Positions 6,070 to 13,213 of a DNA stretch of 15,000 bases are shown piece by piece. Made by a program: the position numbers and the translations under genes. The notes below the pieces were generated by a model. That model was given only the letters and a program-made list of their open reading frames with translations. It did not search any database and had not been told where the DNA came from. This stretch comes from CAYPQL01 sp964412905 (GTDB lineage Bacteria > Patescibacteriota > Minisyncoccia > JAHIHE01 > JAGLIN01). Location of the stretch: positions 1 through 15,000 of the forward strand of contig CAYPQL010000034.1 in assembly GCA_964412905.1 (NCBI GenBank). The letters run 5' to 3'. Every line of letters begins with the position of its first letter. Positions within the stretch are counted from its first letter, which is position 1.

Positions 6070-6093
6070 TAATAATAAAACTTTTTATTATTA
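6070..6093. repeat. Perfect 10-bp AT-only inverted repeat in the glgA leader
   Basis: TAATAATAAA (6070-6079) and TTTATTATTA (6084-6093) are exact reverse complements around a 4-base loop, 1 base after the preceding hairpin's T-run region. It would be a weak RNA stem, or a protein-binding palindrome. No ligand or regulator can be named. Confidence 0.5.
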
Positions 6094-6130
6094 AGATTTG
6101 TGAGAATAATTTAATTTTATTGTAACAGTG

Positions 6131-6178
6131 GATTTCCGGCGGAGTTTATGCTGAATTTATTTCAGTGCGGGAATGACA
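6131..6178. repeat. Partial TGTCATTC-type repeat with ctgaatttatttcag core
   Basis: Reading the minus strand, the unit begins TGTCATTCCCGCACTGAA at 6178 and continues through the core at 6151-6165, which is the exact reverse complement of 3129-3143 in the AbiE-locus element. The core itself forms a 5-bp stem (CTGAA/TTCAG). No matching second terminus is visible, so this is a half copy or decayed member of the same repeat family. It sits 40 bases upstream of the synthase start. Confidence 0.5.
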
Positions 6179-6218
6179 AAGATAGGAATAGTAAGAATAA
6201 AAAATTTAAAAAATATCT

Positions 6219-8681
6219 ATGCCAAAACCGCTTAAAATTCTTTTTGTGACAACAGACCTCGCTCCTTTTTCAAAAGCGGGCGGGCTTGGCGATGTGTCAA
6301 GATCTTTGCCTAAGGCTATTTCCAAAATGGGCAATGAAATCAGAATTATAATGCCGAGGCATGGAATTATAGATGAGCAAAAGTATAATATAGAACTTAT
6401 CAAAGATAATCTAAAAGTGAAAATAAAAGATGACACTGAAATAAATTTCAGAATAAAAAAGGCGAATTTAACCGAAAATTTGTCGGTGTATTTTATAGAC
6501 AAATATAAATATTTCGGAGGAAGGAATAAAATCTACGGCTATAAAGACGAGAATCAGCGGTTTATGTTTTTTTGCTTCGCGGTTTTTGAGGCGGTAAGAA
6601 ATATGGACGGCTGGGTTCCCGATGTAATCCACTGCAATGACTGGCATAACGGGCTTATTCCGTATCTCTTAAAAACCGAGTTTTATAAAGAAGAAATTTT
6701 CAAAAACGCAAAAACGGTTTTCACGATTCACAATCTCGCTTTTCAGCTTGGAAGCGATTGGTGGACGATAGATAAACAAGAGCAAGATGACGGAACAAGC
6801 GAGCTTCCTGATTTTAAAGATATAAATAAAATAAATAAAGTGAATTTCACCAAGCGCGGAATTTTGAGCGCGGACATAATAAATACCGTGAGCGAGCAAT
6901 ACGCGACGGAGGTGATGCAGGAGAAATTCGGACAGAATTTGCACGATATACTTTCCGCGAAATATAAAGAGAAGAAATTTTTCGGGATCATAAACGGCAT
7001 TGATTATAAAGAATACAATCCCAAAACGGATCCCGGGCTGGAGGCGAATTATGACGAGAACACGCTGGAAATGAAAAATATCAATAAGAAAAAATTGCAG
7101 GAAGATTTCGGGCTTGAGGTTGATGAAGACATTCCTTTAATCGCGATGGCGACAAGAATAACGGAGCAGAAAGGATTTGATTTGATCTTGGAAATCATAG
7201 GCGCCTTGATGAGGCTTGAGATGCAATTGATTTTGGTTGGAAACGCGGATTCGCGCTATAAAAAGATATTCAAAAAATTAAGCAAGAAAAATCCTAGAAA
7301 AGTCGCGGCGCATTTGAAATTTGAAGCCAAAAGAATAACGAGAGTCTATGCCGGCTCTGATATGTTTTTGATGCCGTCGCGGTTTGAGCCTTGCGGACTC
7401 GGACAGATGATCAGCTTGCGATACGGTTCCATTCCGATTGTTAGGGAAACGGGAGGGCTTTCCGACACGATCGTGAATTATAATCCGCGAACGAAAAAAG
7501 GGAACGGCTTCACTTTCAAAACTTATAACCCCAAAGATCTTTTGGTGGCGATCGTCAGGGCGCTGGAAACTTATAAATATAAAAATGACTGGAAAAATCT
7601 TGCCAAAAAGGGAATGCGGAAATCTTTTTCATGGGAAGTCCCCGCGAAAAAATATATCATACTTTATAAAAAAGCGATAAATTCCAAAAGAAAAAAATTT
7701 ATGTATCAAACTATAAAAGATATAAATAAAAAAATCAAACAACTGGCAGAGAGAGAAAGTTTTGAAATTATCAAGCCGGTTAACAGTTTTATTAAAAAAG
7801 AAAAAAACTATTACGCGCACAGTGTTATGAAGGGAGATAAAAAAATATTTTTAAAAGCGAGAATTACGGCCAGTAAAGATTATGTTTTTGGAATTGAAAA
7901 AGGAATGGAAGTCTCCAGAATAATGACAGAAAATAAAAAAATATCCGGCAAGGTTAATTTTACGGGATTTTTAGGAGGATCATTAAAAGAGGTTCCGGAG
8001 TGGTATTCTTATAATTATATTGAAGGCGATATCTTGGGAGATTTTTATGAAATGCCTAAAAAACACGAAAAAGAAATATATATCAAAAACTCTGTTTCTA
8101 ATTTGAGAAATTTGCAAAGCGTATCTGGCGAGTTTATAAAAGACGCGGAAAAAAACAGCGTTATAAAATATATCAAAAAGAGGGGATATGAGGATTATAA
8201 AAATACGATAGATTATTACGAGAAAGAAAAAATAGGGAACGGAAAAATTGATTTTAGCTCCGTCCATAAATTGCTTGAAGAAGCGAAAAGGGATTTGGAA
8301 AATAATTTAATTATCGCGCACGGCGATTTTACGCTCGCCAATCAAATTGTTTCTGTCAAAGACGGGAAAATTTATCTTTCCGACTGGGACTCGGCGCGCG
8401 TTGATAATATCGCGGCGGACATAACTCATCTCTGGGTCCAGATGTGGAGATATAAAGAATTGAGAAAAAAATTGCTAGAGATATTTTTAGAAAGCCTATC
8501 CATGGAAGATAAAGACAGATTCAAAAAAATATTCAGAATCACGGCGATTGAGCAAGCGATGGCGGAGATTAAATGGAATTCCGAGGCGTGCAAGAAAATT
8601 TATAAAAAACCCGTGATTGATATTTCCCTCAAAACAATCAAAACTGCGCTGGAAGGGTTTGAGGGATTGGGGGAGGTTTAG
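6219..8681 (+). CDS. glgA: Fusion of GT5 glycogen/starch synthase and an APH/maltokinase-like kinase domain
   Basis: An 820-residue cytoplasmic protein in two parts. Residues 1 to about 490, the normal length of a GlgA, carry the GT5 glycogen synthase marks: the ADP-glucose loop KAGGLGDV (19-26), HCNDWHNG (138-145), NGIDYKEYNP, EQKGFDL, the catalytic-site FEPCGLGQ (389-396, Glu390) and ETGGLSDT (410-417). It should extend alpha-1,4-glucan from ADP-glucose. Residues about 495-820 look like a protein-kinase-fold small-molecule phosphotransferase: a candidate ATP lysine in IFLKARIT (Lys546), a hinge-like YNYIEGD, the catalytic loop HGDFTLAN (701-708, Asp703, Asn708) and the metal-binding SDWDSA (Asp722). 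APH, choline kinase and maltokinase share this pattern. A Met at 495 (base 7701) marks the probable old start of the kinase. The kinase substrate is unknown; a sugar related to glucan metabolism is an inference from the fusion. Confidence 0.85.
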   Translation: MPKPLKILFVTTDLAPFSKAGGLGDVSRSLPKAISKMGNEIRIIMPRHGIIDEQKYNIELIKDNLKVKIKDDTEINFRIKKANLTENLSVYFIDKYKYFGGRNKIYGYKDENQRFMFFCFAVFEAVRNMDGWVPDVIHCNDWHNGLIPYLLKTEFYKEEIFKNAKTVFTIHNLAFQLGSDWWTIDKQEQDDGTSELPDFKDINKINKVNFTKRGILSADIINTVSEQYATEVMQEKFGQNLHDILSAKYKEKKFFGIINGIDYKEYNPKTDPGLEANYDENTLEMKNINKKKLQEDFGLEVDEDIPLIAMATRITEQKGFDLILEIIGALMRLEMQLILVGNADSRYKKIFKKLSKKNPRKVAAHLKFEAKRITRVYAGSDMFLMPSRFEPCGLGQMISLRYGSIPIVRETGGLSDTIVNYNPRTKKGNGFTFKTYNPKDLLVAIVRALETYKYKNDWKNLAKKGMRKSFSWEVPAKKYIILYKKAINSKRKKFMYQTIKDINKKIKQLAERESFEIIKPVNSFIKKEKNYYAHSVMKGDKKIFLKARITASKDYVFGIEKGMEVSRIMTENKKISGKVNFTGFLGGSLKEVPEWYSYNYIEGDILGDFYEMPKKHEKEIYIKNSVSNLRNLQSVSGEFIKDAEKNSVIKYIKKRGYEDYKNTIDYYEKEKIGNGKIDFSSVHKLLEEAKRDLENNLIIAHGDFTLANQIVSVKDGKIYLSDWDSARVDNIAADITHLWVQMWRYKELRKKLLEIFLESLSMEDKDRFKKIFRITAIEQAMAEIKWNSEACKKIYKKPVIDISLKTIKTALEGFEGLGEV

Positions 8682-8689
8682 TTTTTCAG

Positions 8690-8731
8690 AACTTTATAAA
8701 GTTTTATAATTTTGACTAACTTTATAAAGTT
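8690..8731. repeat. Two identical 14-bp palindromes, AACTTTATAAAGTT, 14 bp apart
   Basis: Perfect self-complementary copies lie at 8690-8703 and 8718-8731; centres are 28 bp apart and the gap is 14 bp. The first begins 9 bases after the synthase stop. The copies can also pair with each other as one 14-bp stem. Candidates are a terminator-like structure for the fusion gene or a paired protein-binding site. No T-run follows the second copy. Confidence 0.75.
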
Positions 8732-9038
8732 TACCAAGAATCAAATCAAGAGCAACCACAGTCAAATAAAAAATAAAAAAATTAGGCGTAAAATGGGGAG
8801 TATAATGTCTAAACTACGGGAATTAAGGGACCGCTGTATTTTTTGACTTATTTCAAAAAACAATACAAAATGGAAATACTAATTCCATAATTACGGGAAT
8901 AGTATATTAATAATCCAAAATAAGCATTCAAGCTTTGTCTATATAAATGTCTTTGAAAAATTTAAGAGAGTTCTTGTTGGGATCTTCTGACTTTATGTTA
9001 TCTTAATTTTTTCGTTTTCAGAATAAATATCAAACACA
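8732..9038. other. Spacer of about 300 bp without a convincing gene
   Basis: AT-rich sequence with only very short ORFs; the longest ATG-started one I noticed is 13 codons from 8806. There is a small hairpin TGGAA...TTCCA (8871-8887), and TACGGGAAT occurs twice (near 8815 and 8892). An extended -10-like TGTTATCTT lies at 8996-9004, about 35 bases before the next gene, with a poorly spaced TTGTTG at 8974. It may be the promoter of the membrane-protein gene, but it is weak. The rest holds nothing I can assign. Confidence 0.4.
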
Positions 9039-9722
9039 ATGTCAATTAGCAATCAACCCCGAAGAAATCTATTTAGTGATCCTTCTCTATGGTTTTTGCT
9101 ATTATCGAATATAATAACGATATTTTTTGCAATAAATGAAAATTGGAGCTTATCAACTATTATATGGATCTATTGGTTTCAGAGCATAACCATTGGATTT
9201 TTTAATTTTATTAGGATACTTTGTCTAAAGGAATTTTCCACAGAAGGTTTCAAAATAAACGGCATATCGGCCAAGCCAACGCAAAGTACAAAAGTTTTTA
9301 CTGCTTTTTTCTTTTTGTTCCATTATGGCTTTTTTCATGTCGTCTACGCTATATTTTTATTATTCGGAGCATTTTCCGCAATGTATGGAGAAAATTCAAT
9401 ACTTGGAACATTTTCCGCAATGCATGGAAACAGTCCAGATGCTACAGACCTAAAATATATCTTTTTGACTGCTATGCTCTTTTTTATAAATCACCTTTTT
9501 TCTTATATTTATAACAGGCCAAGAGATACCAAAAAACAAAACATTGGATCTTTGATGTTCTATCCGTATGTAAGAATTATTCCTATGCATATTATCATAA
9601 TGATCAGTTTCTCTTCCGGTAGTTCTTTGTTCTTCTTTCTTATGCTCAAAACTTTTGCTGACATAGCAATGCATATCGTTGAACACGACATAATTCGAAA
9701 AGGGGAAATGCAACAAGTATAG
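9039..9722 (+). CDS. DUF6498-like integral membrane protein
   Basis: A 227-residue membrane protein with about six hydrophobic segments, near residues 15-33, 38-61, 86-110, 139-158, 175-191 and 195-213. The pattern IIWIYWFQSITIGFFNFIRIL (broken here only by its length) in helix 2, FHYGFFHVVY in helix 3, YPYVRIIPMHIIIM before helix 5 and KTFADIAMHIVEH at the end resembles the DUF6498 family, whose function is unknown. Conserved His residues (95, 100, 184, 212, 216) inside or next to membrane segments would suit metal or haem contact; that is inference. An in-frame 39-bp duplication lengthens the loop at residues 110-135. It has no Shine-Dalgarno sequence and ends 20 bases before the next gene, so the two are probably co-transcribed. 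Confidence 0.65.
   Translation: MSISNQPRRNLFSDPSLWFLLLSNIITIFFAINENWSLSTIIWIYWFQSITIGFFNFIRILCLKEFSTEGFKINGISAKPTQSTKVFTAFFFLFHYGFFHVVYAIFLLFGAFSAMYGENSILGTFSAMHGNSPDATDLKYIFLTAMLFFINHLFSYIYNRPRDTKKQNIGSLMFYPYVRIIPMHIIIMISFSSGSSLFFFLMLKTFADIAMHIVEHDIIRKGEMQQV
9366..9443 (+). repeat. In-frame 39-bp tandem duplication inside the membrane-protein gene
   Basis: Bases 9366-9404 and 9405-9443 are successive copies; their first 26 bases differ at only about three positions, and the rest has diverged. They encode GAFSAMYGENSIL and GTFSAMHGNSPDA. The copies lie in the loop after helix 3 and keep the frame. Confidence 0.65.
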
Positions 9723-9742
9723 GAACTTCTTAAAAATATCTT

Positions 9743-10207
9743 ATGACTAAACTCAATCTAAAAAATTTTATTTTTGATATGGTCAGGCAATCGCGCGAGT
9801 TGAAAAATAAATATACGGATGAAACTGACGCGCGGGTAAATTATGCTTGTATTTTTTCGCAAAGCGATGATGAATTCAGCGAACTAAAGAAATCCGCTGA
9901 ACAAATCGGCAAAGCCATAGAAGAAACGCCCTCCGGACCGCTGTTTTATATACAACCTCTTGATACAGTTTCTGGTCAACTAAAATTATTAAAAATTAGA
10001 AAACCAGACAAGACTAGGCCAGAACGCGGAGACGCGGATTTTACCGTGAATGATTATCGCGTTTTTAAAAACAAATATATTTTGCAAAATAATTTTAAAT
10101 TAATTTTGCGTGAAAAGTTTGAGATGATTGAATTAATGGATCCTGATTTCAATGTAAGAGCATATTTCTCACATCCGCCGCTGGATAAACAGCTTGGCAT
10201 TAGTTAA
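9743..10207 (+). CDS. Conserved hypothetical protein, 154 residues
   Basis: A soluble 154-residue protein with no signal peptide or membrane segment. I recognise no named domain. The N-terminal third is helical and charged, with a DETDARVNYACIF stretch (26-38) and ELKKSAEQIGKAIEET (47-62). The centre has a strongly protein-like, probably conserved core: PLDTVSGQLKLLKIRKPDKT (72-91) followed by RPERGDADFTVNDY (92-105). The end is rich in aromatic and acidic residues (KFEMIELMDPDFNVRAYF, 125-142). Codon use matches its neighbours. It starts 20 bases after the membrane-protein gene, so it may share its transcript, and is followed by the separate Fic promoter. Real coding is nearly certain; function is unknown. 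Confidence 0.75.
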   Translation: MTKLNLKNFIFDMVRQSRELKNKYTDETDARVNYACIFSQSDDEFSELKKSAEQIGKAIEETPSGPLFYIQPLDTVSGQLKLLKIRKPDKTRPERGDADFTVNDYRVFKNKYILQNNFKLILREKFEMIELMDPDFNVRAYFSHPPLDKQLGIS

Positions 10208-10257
10208 TTTCAAGTTGTCGTATTTTTTTGAAACCGTTTTTTCTCTAAAGTTGGAAT

Positions 10258-10286
10258 TTGACAATCGTCCAATATTCGTCTATTAT
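10258..10286 (+). promoter_or_regulatory. Near-consensus sigma70 promoter for the fic gene
   Basis: A perfect -35 TTGACA (10258-10263), a 17-base spacer and TATTAT (10281-10286), one base from consensus. Transcription should start near 10293, about 20 bases before ATG 10313. The short leader has no Shine-Dalgarno sequence. This is the strongest promoter in the window. Confidence 0.75.
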
Positions 10287-10312
10287 ATGTCTATAAGACT
10301 TATTTAACTTTT

Positions 10313-11341
10313 ATGTTTACTCCAAAATATACCGTAACCAACAGGCTTTTAGGCAATATCAAACGCATTGCCGAAATTGTCACTGAATTGAACAGTCGCA
10401 GTTTTTCCAAAGTGGTATTGATGGAAATGCAAAAGCGCGCGCGGGAAATATCGGCGTTTTCTTCAACCAGCATCGAGGGCAATCCTTTGCCTTTGACCGA
10501 TGTCAAGCGGATTCTAAAAAGCAGGCCGGAACATATCCGCGACAGTGAAAAAGAAGTGTTGAATTACAACAAGGCGCTAATTGAGCTGGATGAATTGATA
10601 AAGAAAGACAGCATCTTGTTTAATCTTGATTTATTACAGCAAATTCAAAAAACTATTACCGCCGGGCTTATTGCCGAACATCGCTGGGGAAAGATTCGCC
10701 AAGAGCCGGTTTTTGTCAGCAATCCAAAGACAAGGCAAACAGTTTATCTGCCCCCGAATCACGAGGAAGTAATTTTTTTATTAAAGGAATTGTTTGATTT
10801 TCTGGAAACAAACGCCAAAGTAATTGATCCGTTGATTTTAGCCGGCATTTTTCATAAACAATTTGTGATTATTCATCCATTTATTGACGGCAACGGCCGA
10901 ACGGCGCGGCTGGCCGCAAAAGCTCTTTTGGCGAAAATGGGACTTGATACATTTTATCTGTTTAGCTTTGAAAATTATTATAATCAGAATGTCGCTAAAT
11001 ATTTTGAAGAAGTGGGGGAGCTCGGCAATTATTACGATCTCAAAGACCAGATTGATTTTACTTCTTGGCTGGAATATTTCACCGACGGCATCATTGACGA
11101 GCTTTTGCGGGTAAAAAAGGAACTGGAAAAAGAAGCTATCACTCCGGACACTGTTTTAAAAGATTATCACCAAATAATAATAGATCATATCAAGGAAAAA
11201 GGTTTTATTACGGATAGAGAGTATTCAAAACTAACCAAGCGGGCCAAGCCGACGAGAAATTTGGATTTTAGAAAATTGATTGAGCTCGAGCTTATTGTTA
11301 AAGTTGGAAAAGGCAAGGCTACTTATTATAAATTTAAATAG
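10313..11341 (+). CDS. Fic-family AMP-transferase with inhibitory helix and C-terminal winged helix
   Basis: A 342-residue cytoplasmic protein. The catalytic motif HPFIDGNGRTAR is at 188-199 (His188 catalytic, Asp192 metal-binding, the Gly-Asn-Gly-Arg anion hole). These residues normally transfer AMP from ATP to a hydroxyl of a target protein. Residues 51-56 (STSIEG) match the S/TxxxE(G/N) inhibitory motif, so Glu55 should block ATP binding as in class II Fic proteins that regulate themselves. The flap VYLPPNHEEV (144-153) precedes the core. Residues about 283-342 look like a winged helix-turn-helix, giving the Fic_N-Fic-wHTH layout seen in stand-alone regulators such as the Shewanella protein. 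All key residues are intact. It is transcribed alone from its own promoter. A role in stress response or as an auto-controlled toxin is inference; the target is unknown. Confidence 0.9.
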   Translation: MFTPKYTVTNRLLGNIKRIAEIVTELNSRSFSKVVLMEMQKRAREISAFSSTSIEGNPLPLTDVKRILKSRPEHIRDSEKEVLNYNKALIELDELIKKDSILFNLDLLQQIQKTITAGLIAEHRWGKIRQEPVFVSNPKTRQTVYLPPNHEEVIFLLKELFDFLETNAKVIDPLILAGIFHKQFVIIHPFIDGNGRTARLAAKALLAKMGLDTFYLFSFENYYNQNVAKYFEEVGELGNYYDLKDQIDFTSWLEYFTDGIIDELLRVKKELEKEAITPDTVLKDYHQIIIDHIKEKGFITDREYSKLTKRAKPTRNLDFRKLIELELIVKVGKGKATYYKFK

Positions 11342-11482
11342 GGAGAATTTAATTTTGTGTTTGGAAATAAAAAGGAATACTGATTGAGTAAACTATAAAA
11401 ATGTTGTCATTATCTAAACAGAAAATTTAAGACGATTTTGAAAAGGGAAATAAAGAGGTTTATAAAATAGAAGCATATAAAG

Positions 11483-11512
11483 TTGTATACTTGCATTAAA
11501 AAGTTGGATAAT
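11483..11512 (+). promoter_or_regulatory. Probable promoter of the type III restriction-modification operon
   Basis: TTGTAT (11483-11488), an 18-base spacer and GATAAT (11507-11512). The predicted start is near 11519, about 55 bases before ATG 11574. The leader is very A-rich with no ribosome-binding site. This is the best candidate in the 232-base gap after fic, but neither box is consensus. Confidence 0.4.
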
Positions 11513-11573
11513 TTAAGGGGAAAATAAAAAAATCAGCGTGATTTAATAAAATAAATAAATTAGAATAAATAAT

Positions 11574-13211
11574 ATGCCATCAATAAATTTTAAAGGGAAA
11601 AATGCTGTCTGGAACCATCATTTGTCCGTCCCGTATCAAATACTGGAAAAAGATAAAAAGTTATCTCTAAATGGGAAGAACGAGGATGAAAATTTAATTA
11701 TTGAAGCAGACAATTTACTTGCGCTTAAAAGTTTGCTTCCTAAATATCAAGGGCGAATTAGGTGTATTTATATTGATCCGCCATATAATACCGGCAATGA
11801 GGGCTGGGTTTATAATGACAAAGTAAATAGTCCATATATAAAAGAGTGGCTTGGAGAAACAGTCGGTCCCGATGATTTAACGAGACATGATAAGTGGCTT
11901 TGCATGATGACCCCGCGTTTAAAATTGCTATACGAACTATTAGACGAAAAGGGAATAATTTTTATAAGTATAGATGACAACGAAGTCCATTTTTTGAAGG
12001 AGTTAATGGAAGAAATTTTTGGCGAGGATAATGTTGATATTTGCGTTTGGAAAAAAGTTGATCCAAAATATGATAAAAATGTAAATGCCAAAATAATCAC
12101 ACGGACAAAAAGAATACACGAATTTATTATTATAGGATACAAAAATAAAAAAGACACAATTTTTGAGAAAATTAAAAAATTGCCGAATTGGTTAAATAAA
12201 TATACAAATCCAGACAAAGATCCAAGAGGTTCTTATAAACAAGGCATAATATCTTTTCAGGAAGGACATGAAAAAGAAAATAAGAATTCGGAAAATTATT
12301 ATTCAATAATAGCGCCGTCGGGAAGAAAAATAACAAGACATTTTTTCATTACCAAAGAAGAGTTTGATAGTTTGAATAGTGATAATAGGATATATTTCCC
12401 AAAAAGTGGTGATGGTGTTCCTGCTATTAAAATCTTTGAGAATGAAGAAAAAGATTTTTACTTCGAAACAATTCTTGAGGGAGTTGGCTCGTTAAATTCT
12501 GCAAAAAAAGAATTGGCGGAAATTTTTAGCATTGTGGAAGAGGATGTTTTTGATACTCCAAAACCTACAAAGCTTATTAAGGAAATTATTAGAGCTACTG
12601 CTCCAAAAGACGCGATAATACTTGACTCTTTTGCTGGAACAGGGACAACTGCCCATGCCGTTTTAGATTTAAACAAAGAAGATGGAAAATCCGGCAACAG
12701 GAAATTTATCTTGGTTCAGCTTCCGGAAAAAATTGAAAAAAATATGCCTGCCTATAAAGCAGGGTTCAGATTTGTCCATGAAATTATGCGAGAGCGTGTT
12801 GCAAAAGCAATTAAGATGAACAAATATGAAGCTGGTTTTTCTTATATGAAGCTTGGATCAAAAATTGACGCTGATTCTATTTTGTCAGGTGATTTGCCTA
12901 GCTATAAGGATTTTGCCAAATATGTTTTTTATCTCGCAACGGGCAAAATAATGGAAAATGAAAAATCTATCAATGAAAAAAATTATACTGTTGGAAAGAT
13001 TAATGGCGAATCCATTTATCTTATATATATAAAAAATAATGAAAAATTAAGAGAATTAGCGATTACATTGGATTGGGCTGAGGCAATAAATAAAAAGGAT
13101 AAAGGCAAAAAGATAGTTTATGCGCCAGCTTGCTTTTTAGATGAGGAATATTTGGATAAATTTAATATACATTTTGTCAGTATTCCTTATAATCTCTTTG
13201 AGAAAAAATAA
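11574..13211 (+). CDS. mod: Type III restriction-modification system DNA methyltransferase (Mod)
   Basis: A 545-residue adenine methyltransferase of the beta class, because the catalytic motif IV, DPPYNTG (68-74), precedes the AdoMet-binding motif I, DSFAGTGTTAH (351-361). The region between, about 160-345, is the target-recognition part. It contains the family-typical stretches TNPDKDPRGSY, APSGRKITRHFF and NRIYFPKSGDG. The enzyme should transfer a methyl group from S-adenosylmethionine to adenine N6 on one strand of an asymmetric site. It also gives the Mod-Res complex its DNA specificity. It is somewhat shorter than the EcoP-type Mod proteins (about 640 residues) but has every core motif. 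The restriction gene starts 2 bases after its stop, so they form one operon. There is no simple-sequence repeat in the gene of the kind that switches phase-variable mod genes. Confidence 0.92.
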   Translation: MPSINFKGKNAVWNHHLSVPYQILEKDKKLSLNGKNEDENLIIEADNLLALKSLLPKYQGRIRCIYIDPPYNTGNEGWVYNDKVNSPYIKEWLGETVGPDDLTRHDKWLCMMTPRLKLLYELLDEKGIIFISIDDNEVHFLKELMEEIFGEDNVDICVWKKVDPKYDKNVNAKIITRTKRIHEFIIIGYKNKKDTIFEKIKKLPNWLNKYTNPDKDPRGSYKQGIISFQEGHEKENKNSENYYSIIAPSGRKITRHFFITKEEFDSLNSDNRIYFPKSGDGVPAIKIFENEEKDFYFETILEGVGSLNSAKKELAEIFSIVEEDVFDTPKPTKLIKEIIRATAPKDAIILDSFAGTGTTAHAVLDLNKEDGKSGNRKFILVQLPEKIEKNMPAYKAGFRFVHEIMRERVAKAIKMNKYEAGFSYMKLGSKIDADSILSGDLPSYKDFAKYVFYLATGKIMENEKSINEKNYTVGKINGESIYLIYIKNNEKLRELAITLDWAEAINKKDKGKKIVYAPACFLDEEYLDKFNIHFVSIPYNLFEKK

Positions 13212-13213
13212 AT

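Noticed and set aside
7701..8681. Kinase domain as a separate gene starting at Met 495
   Set aside because: There is no stop, promoter or ribosome site before it, and the frame is continuous with the synthase; a fusion is the simpler reading, though an internal start cannot be excluded.
8806..8847. 13-codon ORF MSKLRELRDRCIF in the spacer
   Set aside because: Too short, with no initiation signal and no continuation in any frame; not distinguishable from chance.
9221..9514. 97-codon ORF in another frame inside the membrane-protein gene
   Set aside because: It overlaps the 227-residue ORF, which has coherent membrane helices and family-like motifs; the alternative has none.
11540..11576. AAAT-type repeats before mod as a phase-variation switch
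   Set aside because: Only about three imperfect units, outside the coding frame, in very A-rich DNA; not comparable with known switching tracts.
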